From assembly GCA_964550985.1 (NCBI GenBank), contig CAZKBM010000006.1, positions 14,904 through 78,903 on the forward strand: a stretch of 64,000 nt of DNA, given 5' to 3'. The stretch is from JAAYCI01 sp964550985. Its GTDB lineage: Bacteria > Bacillota > Clostridia > Oscillospirales > Ruminococcaceae. Shown in pieces: positions 49,373 to 57,515 of this stretch. Positions within the stretch are counted from its first letter, which is position 1. Each line of letters begins with the position of its first letter. Below the pieces are notes generated by a model. It worked only from the letters and a program-made list of their open reading frames with translations, did no database searches and was not told the origin of the DNA. Position numbers and translations under genes: made by a program.

Positions 49373-50432
49373 AAATAAAACAGTTTCCCAAAGCCCCGGC
49401 GCTGAACCCGTTTTGGTCGCCCTCTCCGGCGGGGTGGATTCTTCGGTGACGGTACGCATTTTACAGCAGCAGGGCTTTGCCGTTCAGGCCGCGGTGATGT
49501 GCTTTTCCCCCGCGCACGAAAAAGCGGTGTTGGCCGCGCAGACCGCTGCCGCCGAACTGGGAATACCTCTGAGGGTGCTGCACTGCGAGAAAGATTTTGA
49601 AGAGCGAGTGATATGGCCCTTTTGCCAAACTTACGCCTCTGGGCGCACCCCCTCCCCCTGCATTGACTGCAACCCCGGTGTGAAGTTCCACTTTTTGGCG
49701 CAAGAGGCCGACCGGCAAGGCATCCGCCTGATTGCCAGCGGCCATTACGCAAGCTGTGAGGAACACGAGGGGCGTTACCGAATCGCCATGGCCCAAAGCG
49801 CGGCACGCGACCAAAGCTACATGCTGTACCGCCTGCCTCAGCCTATTTTACAGCGCCTTTGCCTGCCCCTGGGTAGTTTTGAAAAACCCGATATCCGCAA
49901 AATGGCCGAGGAGATGGGCCTTACCAGCGCCCACAGCCCAGACAGCCAGGAAATTTGCTTTATCCCCGGCGGCAACTACCCGGCTTACCTGCAAAAGCGG
50001 GGCTTTAACGGCAAAACCGGCCGCCTCATTGGCCCGGATGGCCAAAACCTTGGCCCGCACCGGGGCGTTATCCACTACACTGTGGGCCAGCGCAAAGGGC
50101 TGGGCCTGGCTTTGGGCGAGCCGGTTTTTGTAAAGGCGATAGACCCGGCCGGAGATGTGCACCTGGCCCGCGCGGGGGGAGAATATGCAGACGGCATAAG
50201 GCTGATACGCATACTGAGCACAAGCGATAAAACGTTTGTACCGGGCCAAAAATTCACAGCAAAAATACGCAGTGCCGCAAAACCGGTGCCCTGCTTTATA
50301 GAAGAGGCCACCGCCGAAACCGCCCGTATTCGCTTTGAAAGCCCCCAGCGTGCGGCGGCCCCCGGCCAGCACGCCGTTTTATACGAGGGACGCTTTGTTG
50401 CGGGCGGCGGAGAGATTGACAGCAGTTTTTAA
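49365..50432 (+). CDS. mnmA: tRNA-uridine 2-sulfurtransferase
   Basis: Thiolates U34 of tRNAs for Lys, Glu and Gln, 355 residues. PP-loop LVALSGGVDSSVTV is near residue 15. The first catalytic cysteine lies in TPSPCIDCNPGVKF near residue 98, the second in DSQEICFIPGG near residue 193. DQSYMLYRL and GPHRGVIHYTVGQRKGLG are further family landmarks. ATG 49365 is chosen for AAGGAGG 6-7 bases upstream and its 8-bp overlap with rnhA; the frame is open further back inside rnhA. Thiolation needs a sulfur donor such as IscS, which is not in this window. Confidence 0.96.
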   Translation: MPENKTVSQSPGAEPVLVALSGGVDSSVTVRILQQQGFAVQAAVMCFSPAHEKAVLAAQTAAAELGIPLRVLHCEKDFEERVIWPFCQTYASGRTPSPCIDCNPGVKFHFLAQEADRQGIRLIASGHYASCEEHEGRYRIAMAQSAARDQSYMLYRLPQPILQRLCLPLGSFEKPDIRKMAEEMGLTSAHSPDSQEICFIPGGNYPAYLQKRGFNGKTGRLIGPDGQNLGPHRGVIHYTVGQRKGLGLALGEPVFVKAIDPAGDVHLARAGGEYADGIRLIRILSTSDKTFVPGQKFTAKIRSAAKPVPCFIEEATAETARIRFESPQRAAAPGQHAVLYEGRFVAGGGEIDSSF

Positions 50433-50464
50433 GCCTTGTATATCAAACAGATGGGGGTTCGGAT

Positions 50465-51643
50465 ATGGAAGAATTGGAACAACTGACCGAAAAAACCCAG
50501 AACCCCCTTATGTTTTTGGGGGTTGCGCTGCTGGCGCTTTTGCTGTTTGGGCTGGCCGGCTACTTGCTGGCCCGTAAACTTGGCCCCACCATACAAAAAC
50601 ATATCAATGAGGAAAAGCACCCCATCCCCGTGCTTCTTTTGGGGGGCTTTCGCCTGCCCGTTCAGGTGGGGTTTTTGGTTTGCGGCCTGGGCGCGGCACT
50701 GCTGATTTTGAGCGGGTGGCAACACCCCGATATGCCCGCCTTCCTGGCAAATTGGCTCAAAAGCGCCCCGGCCTTTGTCTCAAAAATGCTGCGCATCAGT
50801 GCCATTGTTTGTATCAGCTGGGGGCTTGTGGCCAGCAGCGATATTGCGGGGCTTGTGCTGCGCGGCGCACGCCAGCGCATGGATTTACAGGTGGACAGCA
50901 GCGTTACGCGCTTCCTATCGGGCATTTTCAAGGTTGTGGTGCTGGCAATTGCGGCCGTGATATTGCTGAGCGAACTGAACTACAATATCAACGGCCTGAT
51001 AACCGGCCTGGGCCTGGGTGGGCTCACCATCGCCCTTGCGGCGAAGGACTCGGCCTCGAACTTTTTTGGGGGGGTGGTTTTGGTGGTGGACAAGCCCTTT
51101 GAAATTGGCGACTGGGTGAGCTGCAATGGCGTGGAGGGAACCATTGAGGATATCAACATGCGCAATACCATCATCCGTAACGATTCCGGCTCCCTCACCA
51201 CCATGCCAAATGCTCTGCTTTCGGCAGCGCCCATTACAAACTACAGCAGCGCCATGAACCAGCGCAGGGCCGATATTACCCTAAACCTTGTGTACGCCAC
51301 CCCCCATACACAGATTAAAGAGTTTGTGAGCGGCGTGCGTGAGATTTTGGAAACCGACCCCGAAATTGTTTCAGACAGTGTGTTGGTGCGCTTTGCAAAC
51401 CTGGGCGAGAGCAGTCTGGGCGTACGGGTGATTTTTTATACCTCCCTGCCCGGCCTTGCCGAACATCTGCGCATTCGCGAGCGCATCAACTACGCCATAC
51501 TGGATTTGGCAGAGCAACACGGCATTGCTTTTGCCTACCCCACCCGCACGGTGGCCCTTAGCACCGCCCCCGGTACTTCTCCCGGCACCGCCTCTATAAG
51601 CGAGCCAGGGCCCCGAAATACACCTTCGCCCCCCGGCGCCTGA
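50465..51643 (+). CDS. Mechanosensitive ion channel, MscS family
   Basis: Small-conductance channel released under osmotic downshift, 392 residues. Four N-terminal hydrophobic helices (about 15-38, 58-83, 98-125, 150-180), then the pore-lining helix NINGLITGLGLGGLTIALAAKDSASNFFGG near residue 180, the beta domain with GDWVSCNGVEGTIEDINMRNTIIR, and a C-terminal alpha/beta domain. The last 25 residues are Pro/Ser/Thr-rich. ATG 50465 is preceded by a weak GGGGG site. It follows mnmA by 32 bp in the same direction. Confidence 0.93.
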   Translation: MEELEQLTEKTQNPLMFLGVALLALLLFGLAGYLLARKLGPTIQKHINEEKHPIPVLLLGGFRLPVQVGFLVCGLGAALLILSGWQHPDMPAFLANWLKSAPAFVSKMLRISAIVCISWGLVASSDIAGLVLRGARQRMDLQVDSSVTRFLSGIFKVVVLAIAAVILLSELNYNINGLITGLGLGGLTIALAAKDSASNFFGGVVLVVDKPFEIGDWVSCNGVEGTIEDINMRNTIIRNDSGSLTTMPNALLSAAPITNYSSAMNQRRADITLNLVYATPHTQIKEFVSGVREILETDPEIVSDSVLVRFANLGESSLGVRVIFYTSLPGLAEHLRIRERINYAILDLAEQHGIAFAYPTRTVALSTAPGTSPGTASISEPGPRNTPSPPGA

Positions 51644-51746
51644 GCCTTCCCTATTCGGCCAATTGTCCCCGCTTTCGTTCGCTTGGGCCGGTGGGTTAAA
51701 TCGCCATTATCCGGCTTTTAACTGTACAATTTTCCCTATTTTACTA

Positions 51747-51775
51747 TTGACAAACCACCATTTTTTATGTATACT
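51747..51775 (+). promoter_or_regulatory. Consensus promoter for the unknown low-complexity protein
   Basis: TTGACA (51747-51752), 17-base spacer, TATACT (51770-51775). A 7-bp hairpin (TTTACCA, TT, TGGTAAA, 51801-51816) lies in the leader between the expected transcript start and the GGGGAGG ribosome site. The signals suggest strong expression. Confidence 0.85.
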
Positions 51776-51843
51776 ATGTGCGTTTAGATAATTCCTCTTA
51801 TTTACCATTTGGTAAAGTAGAGTTTTGAGGGGAGGAACGCCTT

Positions 51844-52383
51844 ATGGCGATTGGTAGCATTGCCCAGCAGGGCATCATGGGTGGCGGCGTAAACCAAATG
51901 CGCGAAGCCGCACAACCTGCGGCAACAGCACGGGCACAAAAAAACCAGGAGGCGGCCGCTGCCAAAAAAGATCGGGTGGATTTTTCGGTTGGGGCTTCGG
52001 GCCTTGGCCAGTCTGCCCAAAATGGCCAAACACCCAACACGGCCCCGCTGTTTAGCGCCGAAATTGAATCCTCCATTGGGCGCATTCAAAATATTCTCAA
52101 AGGAAATACCGCCACCGGCAGTATGCTGGCAAACCAAAAGCCCGCAGTGGTGAACGACCCCAATAAGGGCCTTGTGCAGCGCAGCAAAGAGGACCAGGCG
52201 CAGGCGGAGATGCGTGCTTCGGCCGAGAGGGAGCAGCGTTTTGCCCAAAAAAGCATTAGCAGCCCCGCCAACGGCAGCTTAAATGCCCTGATTAAACAGC
52301 TGGAAGCCGCGCAGCAAAGCCGCAGTGGCGTGGGTGGCCAAACCCAGGCCCAAGCACAAATGGCCAGCCAGATGGTGGTGTAA
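51844..52383 (+). CDS. Unknown Ala/Gln/Ser-rich soluble protein
   Basis: I do not recognise this 179-residue protein. It has no signal peptide, no membrane segment, no Cys and no Trp, and is rich in Ala, Gln, Ser, Asn and Gly. An early segment KKDRVDFSVGASGL loosely recalls the linker of FlgM-like anti-sigma factors, but this is too short to rely on. Residues 68-86 (LFSAEIESSIGRIQNILKG), 115-135 (highly charged) and 140-157 (SLNALIKQLEAAQQS) could be helices. The gene has a consensus promoter, a strong ribosome site (GGGGAGG 8 bases before ATG 51844) and a perfect terminator, so it is a monocistronic and probably abundant product. It is not broken. Confidence 0.8.
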   Translation: MAIGSIAQQGIMGGGVNQMREAAQPAATARAQKNQEAAAAKKDRVDFSVGASGLGQSAQNGQTPNTAPLFSAEIESSIGRIQNILKGNTATGSMLANQKPAVVNDPNKGLVQRSKEDQAQAEMRASAEREQRFAQKSISSPANGSLNALIKQLEAAQQSRSGVGGQTQAQAQMASQMVV

Positions 52384-52418
52384 AAAAGGCCTTACCCAGT
52401 AACCAGTAATACAAAATA

Positions 52419-52459
52419 AAAGACAGCGGCCAAGGGAAACACCCTTGGCCGCTGTCTTT
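52419..52459 (+). terminator. Strong terminator after the unknown protein gene
   Basis: A perfect 18-bp stem (52419-52436 with 52442-52459; core GACAGCGGCCAAGGG) with loop AAACA. The arm ends in CTTT, giving a short U-tract on plus and A-rich sequence before it (AAAATAAAAG), so it can act on both strands. Confidence 0.88.
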
Positions 52460-52564
52460 CACCGCAAATGAAAAACCTTAGCGCATACATACGGGAAAAT
52501 TCAGGCGCTACACAACAGTTTCTACTCTATATTAGAGTTTCTTACAAAAACCTGCTGCACAGTT
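52458..52564 (+). repeat. Dispersed structured intergenic element, copy D
   Basis: About 80 % identical by eye to 2560-2667. The first stem is TAGCGC (52479-52484) with GCGCTA (52505-52510), a compensatory change from the other copy; the ACTCT/AGAGT hairpin (52524-52528 with 52534-52538) and the TTTCTTACAAAA tract after it are the same. The outer stem seen in copy A is not kept here. The remainder of the gap, 52565-52685, shows no gene or clear signal. Confidence 0.6.
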
Positions 52565-52685
52565 GCTATGTCCTCTTGGTAGCGGATATGGTTTCCATCA
52601 AATGCCAATAAAACCTTCTTCCACCAGCTTTTACAAATAATTAGGGCAATAGCAGCCACAATAGAGACAATAGGTAACTATAACC

Positions 52686-53831
52686 TTACGAGCCCGAACC
52701 CTTCCATTTATCCAGGCAACGGCAAACCCACTGGGCGAATGCACAGGCTTTAGAACCTTGTATGGCACATTGCTGATGATTTGGCAAAGCTGTTATCGCG
52801 CCATACTCTGCCTTGTACCACTGGTAGTAACTTTTTTCCTGTTCCACCACATGGGGGTCGGTTCCCTTAAAATGTTCTTTTACATCCATGCGTTGCCTCA
52901 GTAAAACACGCAGGGGTTTTTCAATTTTTTCACCATTGCTAAAGTAATTGTAACAAGAGGGCAGGCTGCCATATTTTTCCTGCTCCTCCTCTGCCATGCG
53001 CTGGATGTACCACTCCCGCAGTTCAAATAATATCGGGTTGTCCTTTGCATACATCTTTAGCATAATCTCCTGTGCCCCAGAATCAAAACCAGAAAAATGA
53101 TAAAACTGCAAAGGCTGCCCATTTACCAGATACTGCCCTGTGGCAGCATCCTTTGTGACGTTTCGATGCGTTAAATTCCAAGTGGAAACATTGCAGGCAG
53201 GACTACGCCATATATAGACGCCATCAAACAAGCAGGGGGCTAAATCCCCCCAGCGCTGGTCGGTAAAAAGGCCTGCCGGAATATCATCGTAGCAAAATTC
53301 AAGCAGGCGGTCCCGCCACCAGCGGGCATAGGCTTTACCATTGTCGCTGCCGCGCACCGCGTAAAAACCATAATTAAACACCCCATGTTTTAAAGAACAT
53401 ATTTCATTATTTAAAATATCCTGGGTGTTATCTTCGGGAAAGGTTTGATGAGGGGTTAATACTACGTCGTAGCTTTCCAGCAAGGCATCCAGTTCCTGTA
53501 GGTTGCTAAACACCGCGATATCTGGATCGAGGTAAACCACCTTTTCTGCACCCTGCTCCAAAAAGTTTAGCAGTGCCTGCCCTTTTACCGCAGTGCAAAG
53601 TTCCACCACTGTATGTGTAAAAATCCACATCTGCAGGTCTTCTACGGGTATGCTCAGTTGTTCCACCGTCAAAATTTCATCAAAAGGCTCTTTGGCAGGG
53701 TCAATCTCCGGGGGCAACACATCGCTTAAAACAAGAGAAAACCGCGCACCCGGACAGTGTTCCCTTACCGATTTCGCCAAAATACGCGCCTTGGGCAGGT
53801 AGTTGTTATTCACACTGGTGTAAAAGTGCAT
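52686..53831 (-). CDS. Nucleotide-sugar glycosyltransferase of the surface-glycan cluster
   Basis: A 381-residue GT-A-type enzyme. It begins MHFYTSVNNNYLPKARILAKSVREHCPGARF, the first nucleotide-binding unit, and has the metal-binding motif in KVVYLDPDIAVF near residue 107. Later landmarks are LKHGVFNYGFYAVRG, FTDQRWGDLAPCLFDGVYI and LQFYHFSGFD, like GT8-related bacterial transferases. ATG 53831 follows AAAGGAG by 9 bases; upstream in-frame codons would overlap the coiled-coil part of the preceding gene and are not credible. It is the last gene of the glycan operon, 17 bp after the methyltransferase-kinase-like gene. Confidence 0.85.
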   Translation of the reverse strand: MHFYTSVNNNYLPKARILAKSVREHCPGARFSLVLSDVLPPEIDPAKEPFDEILTVEQLSIPVEDLQMWIFTHTVVELCTAVKGQALLNFLEQGAEKVVYLDPDIAVFSNLQELDALLESYDVVLTPHQTFPEDNTQDILNNEICSLKHGVFNYGFYAVRGSDNGKAYARWWRDRLLEFCYDDIPAGLFTDQRWGDLAPCLFDGVYIWRSPACNVSTWNLTHRNVTKDAATGQYLVNGQPLQFYHFSGFDSGAQEIMLKMYAKDNPILFELREWYIQRMAEEEQEKYGSLPSCYNYFSNGEKIEKPLRVLLRQRMDVKEHFKGTDPHVVEQEKSYYQWYKAEYGAITALPNHQQCAIQGSKACAFAQWVCRCLDKWKGSGS

Positions 53832-53848
53832 TTTGAAACTCCTTTGAC

Positions 53849-56113
53849 TTACCTGCGATTTTTCCGCTGGTTTATTTTTTCTATACGCCACTGGCGCATC
53901 TTGTGCAGCGCCCCAAATCCTTCTATATAAAGCCTTTGCTGGCGTATCTCTTCTCTTTGCGAATCCATTTCTTCTCTTTGCAAAGCCATTTCCTCTCTCT
54001 GCAAATCTATTTCTTTCCTCTGGCATTCTATGTCCTGCCTCAGGCTTAAAAATACTTCTTCTGCCAGCGCTGTAATCTCCCCCGCCTCCAGACGCTTTAG
54101 CCAGCCTTTGATGAAGATAGCCCGAATCCCTTCTGTGGGCGTTTCCAAAATATATCTGGGATCACTTGTGACAAATAGTTCCCCTTGGTTCCCATTTTCC
54201 AACACCTTTGTCTCCTGGGCATTCAGGGGGCGAAACTGTAGAGGATTGCCGTCTTGGTCACGAGCCTCGGCAAGGTGGCAGAGACAAAATTCATTTTCTA
54301 GCGGATCCCAAAATATTTCTGTTATTTTCCGCTCTTCTGGCAGTGGAAAACATAGTTCAAACGCACCTTCGTACAAAGGGCATTGAGCACTTACCTTGTT
54401 TTCCTCCCGCAGCCCTTCGCCACCATGATAATAGAGGCTACTATACAGTATAGCATGTTGGCGCGCCCGCGTAAAATCCAGCAGCAAAGGTTTTTTTTCG
54501 GCCAGGTTGAGCCGCCCCGCCTGCACATAACAAGTCGCAAAATGGTTAATCCAGCACAAAAACACCTGCTCTAGTGAAGGGCTTATGGCCCATTCTTGCA
54601 GCCACTGCTGTTTTGATAACAGACCAGGAAGATCCACAAACCGGGCATATAGGTCATTGATACTGCGCCAGAGAATAAACAGGGCCGGAACCGCAAACGG
54701 AAAAACCCACTCACAATCAATCACCGTGTAGCGGTTATCGCCCTGTATAAATACATTTTCAGCAATCAAGTCAATATTGGCGGGCATAATGCAGCGAAGC
54801 GCCTCCGCCGGCAGTTCAGGGCCAAAAACCTCTTCAAACTGCGGCGTATGCCAAACATCGGCCTTTTGCTTTTGGCCAGCCGCCGCAAAAACACGGCCAA
54901 AAAAATCTTGTATCAATTCCCTCAGTTTATTTTTATCTTTTTGTTCAATGGCGGCCTGCGCCGCATCCAACAAAGTTGTTCCCTGCAAAAAGGGATATAC
55001 CAAGGCTTTGCCCTGCCAGCTACTGGCCAGATACTGGAGGTTCTCGCTGGAATACTCCTTTTCTCGTTGCATCATGGTTTGCAAATGCTTTTCTGCCGAG
55101 GGGTGTAGCGGTAATTTTACAGCCTGTCGCTCATCATTTTTCCGTGTGAGCAGTGTGGCAATACGAAACGACGCCCTGCGGTCTGCACTCAATTTTGCAT
55201 ATTCTACGCCCGTTTCATCCAGCGGGGCAGGCTGCGCCTCCACAAAAAAGGAGTTTGCGAAAATCTCCCCAGCGCCCTCTCGCCCCAACTGGGCGCGCAT
55301 TTTAGCCTCGTTAAAAAAGTAGAACTTATAGGCATCCAAATTGGTATAGTGCCGTTCCTCACAAAGCCTTTGAGCACTGCTGTCTGTAAAAATTTCCACG
55401 GGAAATTTATAGTCGGGGTAAGGGTAATAAAAGCGCCAAAAGGGCAGGCCCGCCCGGTTTAATACATCCTCCAGCTCTTTTCGGCTGAAGGTACGCGCCC
55501 CTTTATCGTCCGGGTATTCCTGCAAACCGTCAAAATAGGCGCCTGTGTGGTCTTCTGGGGCGCCCGCCCAGTATTTCAGCCCCAGGCGGTTTTCAATGGC
55601 AAGTAAAATTTTACCGCCTGGGTTTAGCAAAGCAGCCAATTTGCGTAAAAAATCGGCATAGGGTTCGTCTCCACCCGTAAACTGGGCGGCATATTCCAAA
55701 ACACCATTTAGCAAAATAACGTCAAACTTGCTGTTAAAGAAAATATCGTTCAGGTTTCCCACCAAAATCTTCAGGTTCTCTTTACCCTTGTGCCGCGCAA
55801 AGTTGATTTCGGCGCGCTTTTTCGAAAGTTCCACCGCCGTCACCTCTTGGCAACGTGCACATAAAGCCCCCGTGATGGCCCCCATCCCGGCCCCCACTTC
55901 CAGCACATGTTCCTGCCCTGTAAAGGGATACCAGGCGACGATATTCTCTCTGAGGTAAGAGAGGTGGTAGAGCTGTGGATACGGGATGTCTCCCTGTGTA
56001 AGAACTTCCTCGATTCTATCTTCCACCACAATTTGGTAAATTTCTTCTTCCACTTCCGCGCCGTCCGTATACAAGTCGGCCCCCGTGTAGTAATCCAATA
56101 TCAGTTCTGCCAT
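53849..56113 (-). CDS. SAM methyltransferase / kinase-like / coiled-coil protein (WbdD-like architecture)
   Basis: A 754-residue cytoplasmic protein. Residues 65-200 are a class I SAM methyltransferase (VLEVGAGMGAITGAL near 70, VTAVELSKKRAEIN, FDVILLNGVLEY). Residues 310-520 look like a kinase/APH fold: QAVKLPL as lysine strand, LVYPFLQGTTL as hinge, NIDLIAENVF near 441 as catalytic loop (HxDxxxxN with Asn for His), and YTVIDCEWVF near 458 in the DFG place. After a further domain, residues 697-735 form a coiled coil of near-identical heptads (LQREEMA type). E. coli WbdD, which methylates/phosphorylates the O9a chain end and measures its length by a coiled coil, has the same order. Kinase activity is inference. 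It lies 86 bp after Wzt. Confidence 0.8.
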   Translation of the reverse strand: MAELILDYYTGADLYTDGAEVEEEIYQIVVEDRIEEVLTQGDIPYPQLYHLSYLRENIVAWYPFTGQEHVLEVGAGMGAITGALCARCQEVTAVELSKKRAEINFARHKGKENLKILVGNLNDIFFNSKFDVILLNGVLEYAAQFTGGDEPYADFLRKLAALLNPGGKILLAIENRLGLKYWAGAPEDHTGAYFDGLQEYPDDKGARTFSRKELEDVLNRAGLPFWRFYYPYPDYKFPVEIFTDSSAQRLCEERHYTNLDAYKFYFFNEAKMRAQLGREGAGEIFANSFFVEAQPAPLDETGVEYAKLSADRRASFRIATLLTRKNDERQAVKLPLHPSAEKHLQTMMQREKEYSSENLQYLASSWQGKALVYPFLQGTTLLDAAQAAIEQKDKNKLRELIQDFFGRVFAAAGQKQKADVWHTPQFEEVFGPELPAEALRCIMPANIDLIAENVFIQGDNRYTVIDCEWVFPFAVPALFILWRSINDLYARFVDLPGLLSKQQWLQEWAISPSLEQVFLCWINHFATCYVQAGRLNLAEKKPLLLDFTRARQHAILYSSLYYHGGEGLREENKVSAQCPLYEGAFELCFPLPEERKITEIFWDPLENEFCLCHLAEARDQDGNPLQFRPLNAQETKVLENGNQGELFVTSDPRYILETPTEGIRAIFIKGWLKRLEAGEITALAEEVFLSLRQDIECQRKEIDLQREEMALQREEMDSQREEIRQQRLYIEGFGALHKMRQWRIEKINQRKNRR
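53951..54034 (-). repeat. Four 21-bp tandem repeats encoding coiled-coil heptads
   Basis: Units at 53951-53971, 53972-53992, 53993-54013 and 54014-54034 are similar 21-mers (first unit on plus TTCTCTTTGCGAATCCATTTC), each encoding one heptad such as EEMALQR. The first two differ at only a few bases; the fourth is most diverged. Copy number could change by slippage without breaking the frame. Confidence 0.75.
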
Positions 56114-56199
56114 GCGTCTACCATACCTTTCGCTTGTTGCAGCCCATCAAAACATACGGCCTGTTGTCTGCTGCCATCTCACCATGGCGGTTTTTTGCC

Positions 56200-57501
56200 C
56201 TAGCCGCCTAAGGTGATCATGGAGTTCATATCGTAGACACCCACGGCATTTTTTTCCGCAAGTACGGTAATCACACAGACATCATACAGCCGATGGTGTA
56301 CAATCAGCTCCCCTTTACTGTTAAAGTTGGTACACCCCAAAGAGAGCAAATACTCCCCGCCGTTTAAATCCATCGCCTGGGTAAACTCTACCGTGCGGCT
56401 CTCCCCATGCCCGCAGTAACCGGTATCCACCTTTTCCACCATGGTATTTGTACCCGTCAGTTCATTGCCCTTCCGGTCTTTTATGGTAAAGGCAAAAATG
56501 GGGTGTTTGACATTTTGGTGGAACCGAACTTTCATTTTAAAGGTGAAGGTACTCCCTTTTTCCAAAAGATTCGTCAGGCGGTCTTGACTGTCGCAGATGG
56601 CAAAATCCACAATTTCAGCGCTGCCGTCCCCATACTCGGTGCACTCCGGGTTCACCTGCAGGGCTTCCTTCCATGTGCCAGGGAGGGGAACCGGCTTTGC
56701 GTCCGCCCTGTCCACCGCTTGCGTTTCATCCGCCTCGTCTTTTCCCAGCGGGTGCTCGGAGTCAAACTGGTTCACCAGTATTTTTTTATATAGGTCGACC
56801 ACCTCTTTGGGCACGCCGTCGGCCACCAAGGTGCCCTTGTTCAGCAGCAGGCAGCGGGTGCAGTACTGGGTAATGCTGCCCAAATCGTGGCTCACCAGCA
56901 AGATGGTGGTTCCTTTTTTTTGCAGTTCCTTAAATTTGCGGAAGCATTTGCTCTGAAAAAAGATATCCCCCACACTCAGGGCCTCGTCTACCACCAGTAC
57001 GTCGGGTTCCACGCTGATGGCCAAAGAAAAGGCCAGGCGGGCAAACATGCCGCTGGAGTAAGTTTTTACCGGCTGGTCGATAAAATCGCCGATATTGGCA
57101 AATTCAATTATCTCCGGCACCTTGGCCTGCATCTGCTCTTGGGTGTAGCCCATAATGGTGCCATTTAAAAAAATGTTCTGCATACCGGTGTAATCCGGGT
57201 TAAAGCCCGCCCCCAACTCCAGCAGGGCCGAAATTTTCCCCCGCACGGTGCACTCTCCCGCGCTGGGAGACACCACCCCGGTCAGTATTTTCAGCAGGGT
57301 ACTTTTTCCGCTGCCGTTTGTGCCAATGATGCCAACGGTCTCGCCCTTTTCAATCACAAAATTCACATCGTTTAAGGCGTGAAACACCGTGTGCCGCTTT
57401 TTGCGCGTGGGGTCCAGCGTCTCCTTTAGTCGGTCAATCACTTTTTCATACAGCGCATATTCTTTGCCAATGTGGGAAGCCCTCACCATTTTTTCCGCCA
57501 T
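56200..57501 (-). CDS. Polysaccharide ABC exporter ATPase Wzt with C-terminal glycan-recognition domain
   Basis: A 433-residue ATPase that powers export of a lipid-linked glycan. Nucleotide-binding domain: IGTNGSGKSTLLK near residue 58, signature YSSGMFARLAFSLA near residue 146, VLVVDEALSVGD near residue 166, LLVSHDLGSI. From about residue 285 to the end it carries an extra beta-rich domain (FTFKMKVRFHQNVKHPIFAFTIKDRKG, TNTMVEKVDTG, GGEYLLSLG) like the C-terminal domain of E. coli O9a Wzt, which binds the modified chain end. TagH-like ATPases of teichoic acid export lack this exact arrangement. ATG 57501 has AGGGGG upstream and follows wzm by 14 bp. Confidence 0.92.
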   Translation of the reverse strand: MAEKMVRASHIGKEYALYEKVIDRLKETLDPTRKKRHTVFHALNDVNFVIEKGETVGIIGTNGSGKSTLLKILTGVVSPSAGECTVRGKISALLELGAGFNPDYTGMQNIFLNGTIMGYTQEQMQAKVPEIIEFANIGDFIDQPVKTYSSGMFARLAFSLAISVEPDVLVVDEALSVGDIFFQSKCFRKFKELQKKGTTILLVSHDLGSITQYCTRCLLLNKGTLVADGVPKEVVDLYKKILVNQFDSEHPLGKDEADETQAVDRADAKPVPLPGTWKEALQVNPECTEYGDGSAEIVDFAICDSQDRLTNLLEKGSTFTFKMKVRFHQNVKHPIFAFTIKDRKGNELTGTNTMVEKVDTGYCGHGESRTVEFTQAMDLNGGEYLLSLGCTNFNSKGELIVHHRLYDVCVITVLAEKNAVGVYDMNSMITLGG

Positions 57502-57515
57502 GTAACAGGCCCCCT

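Noticed and set aside
53831..54026. N-terminal Arg/Asn-rich extension of the last glycosyltransferase
   Set aside because: It is simply the overlapping frame of the tandem repeats in the upstream coiled-coil gene; AAAGGAG and a fitting ATG mark the start at 53831.
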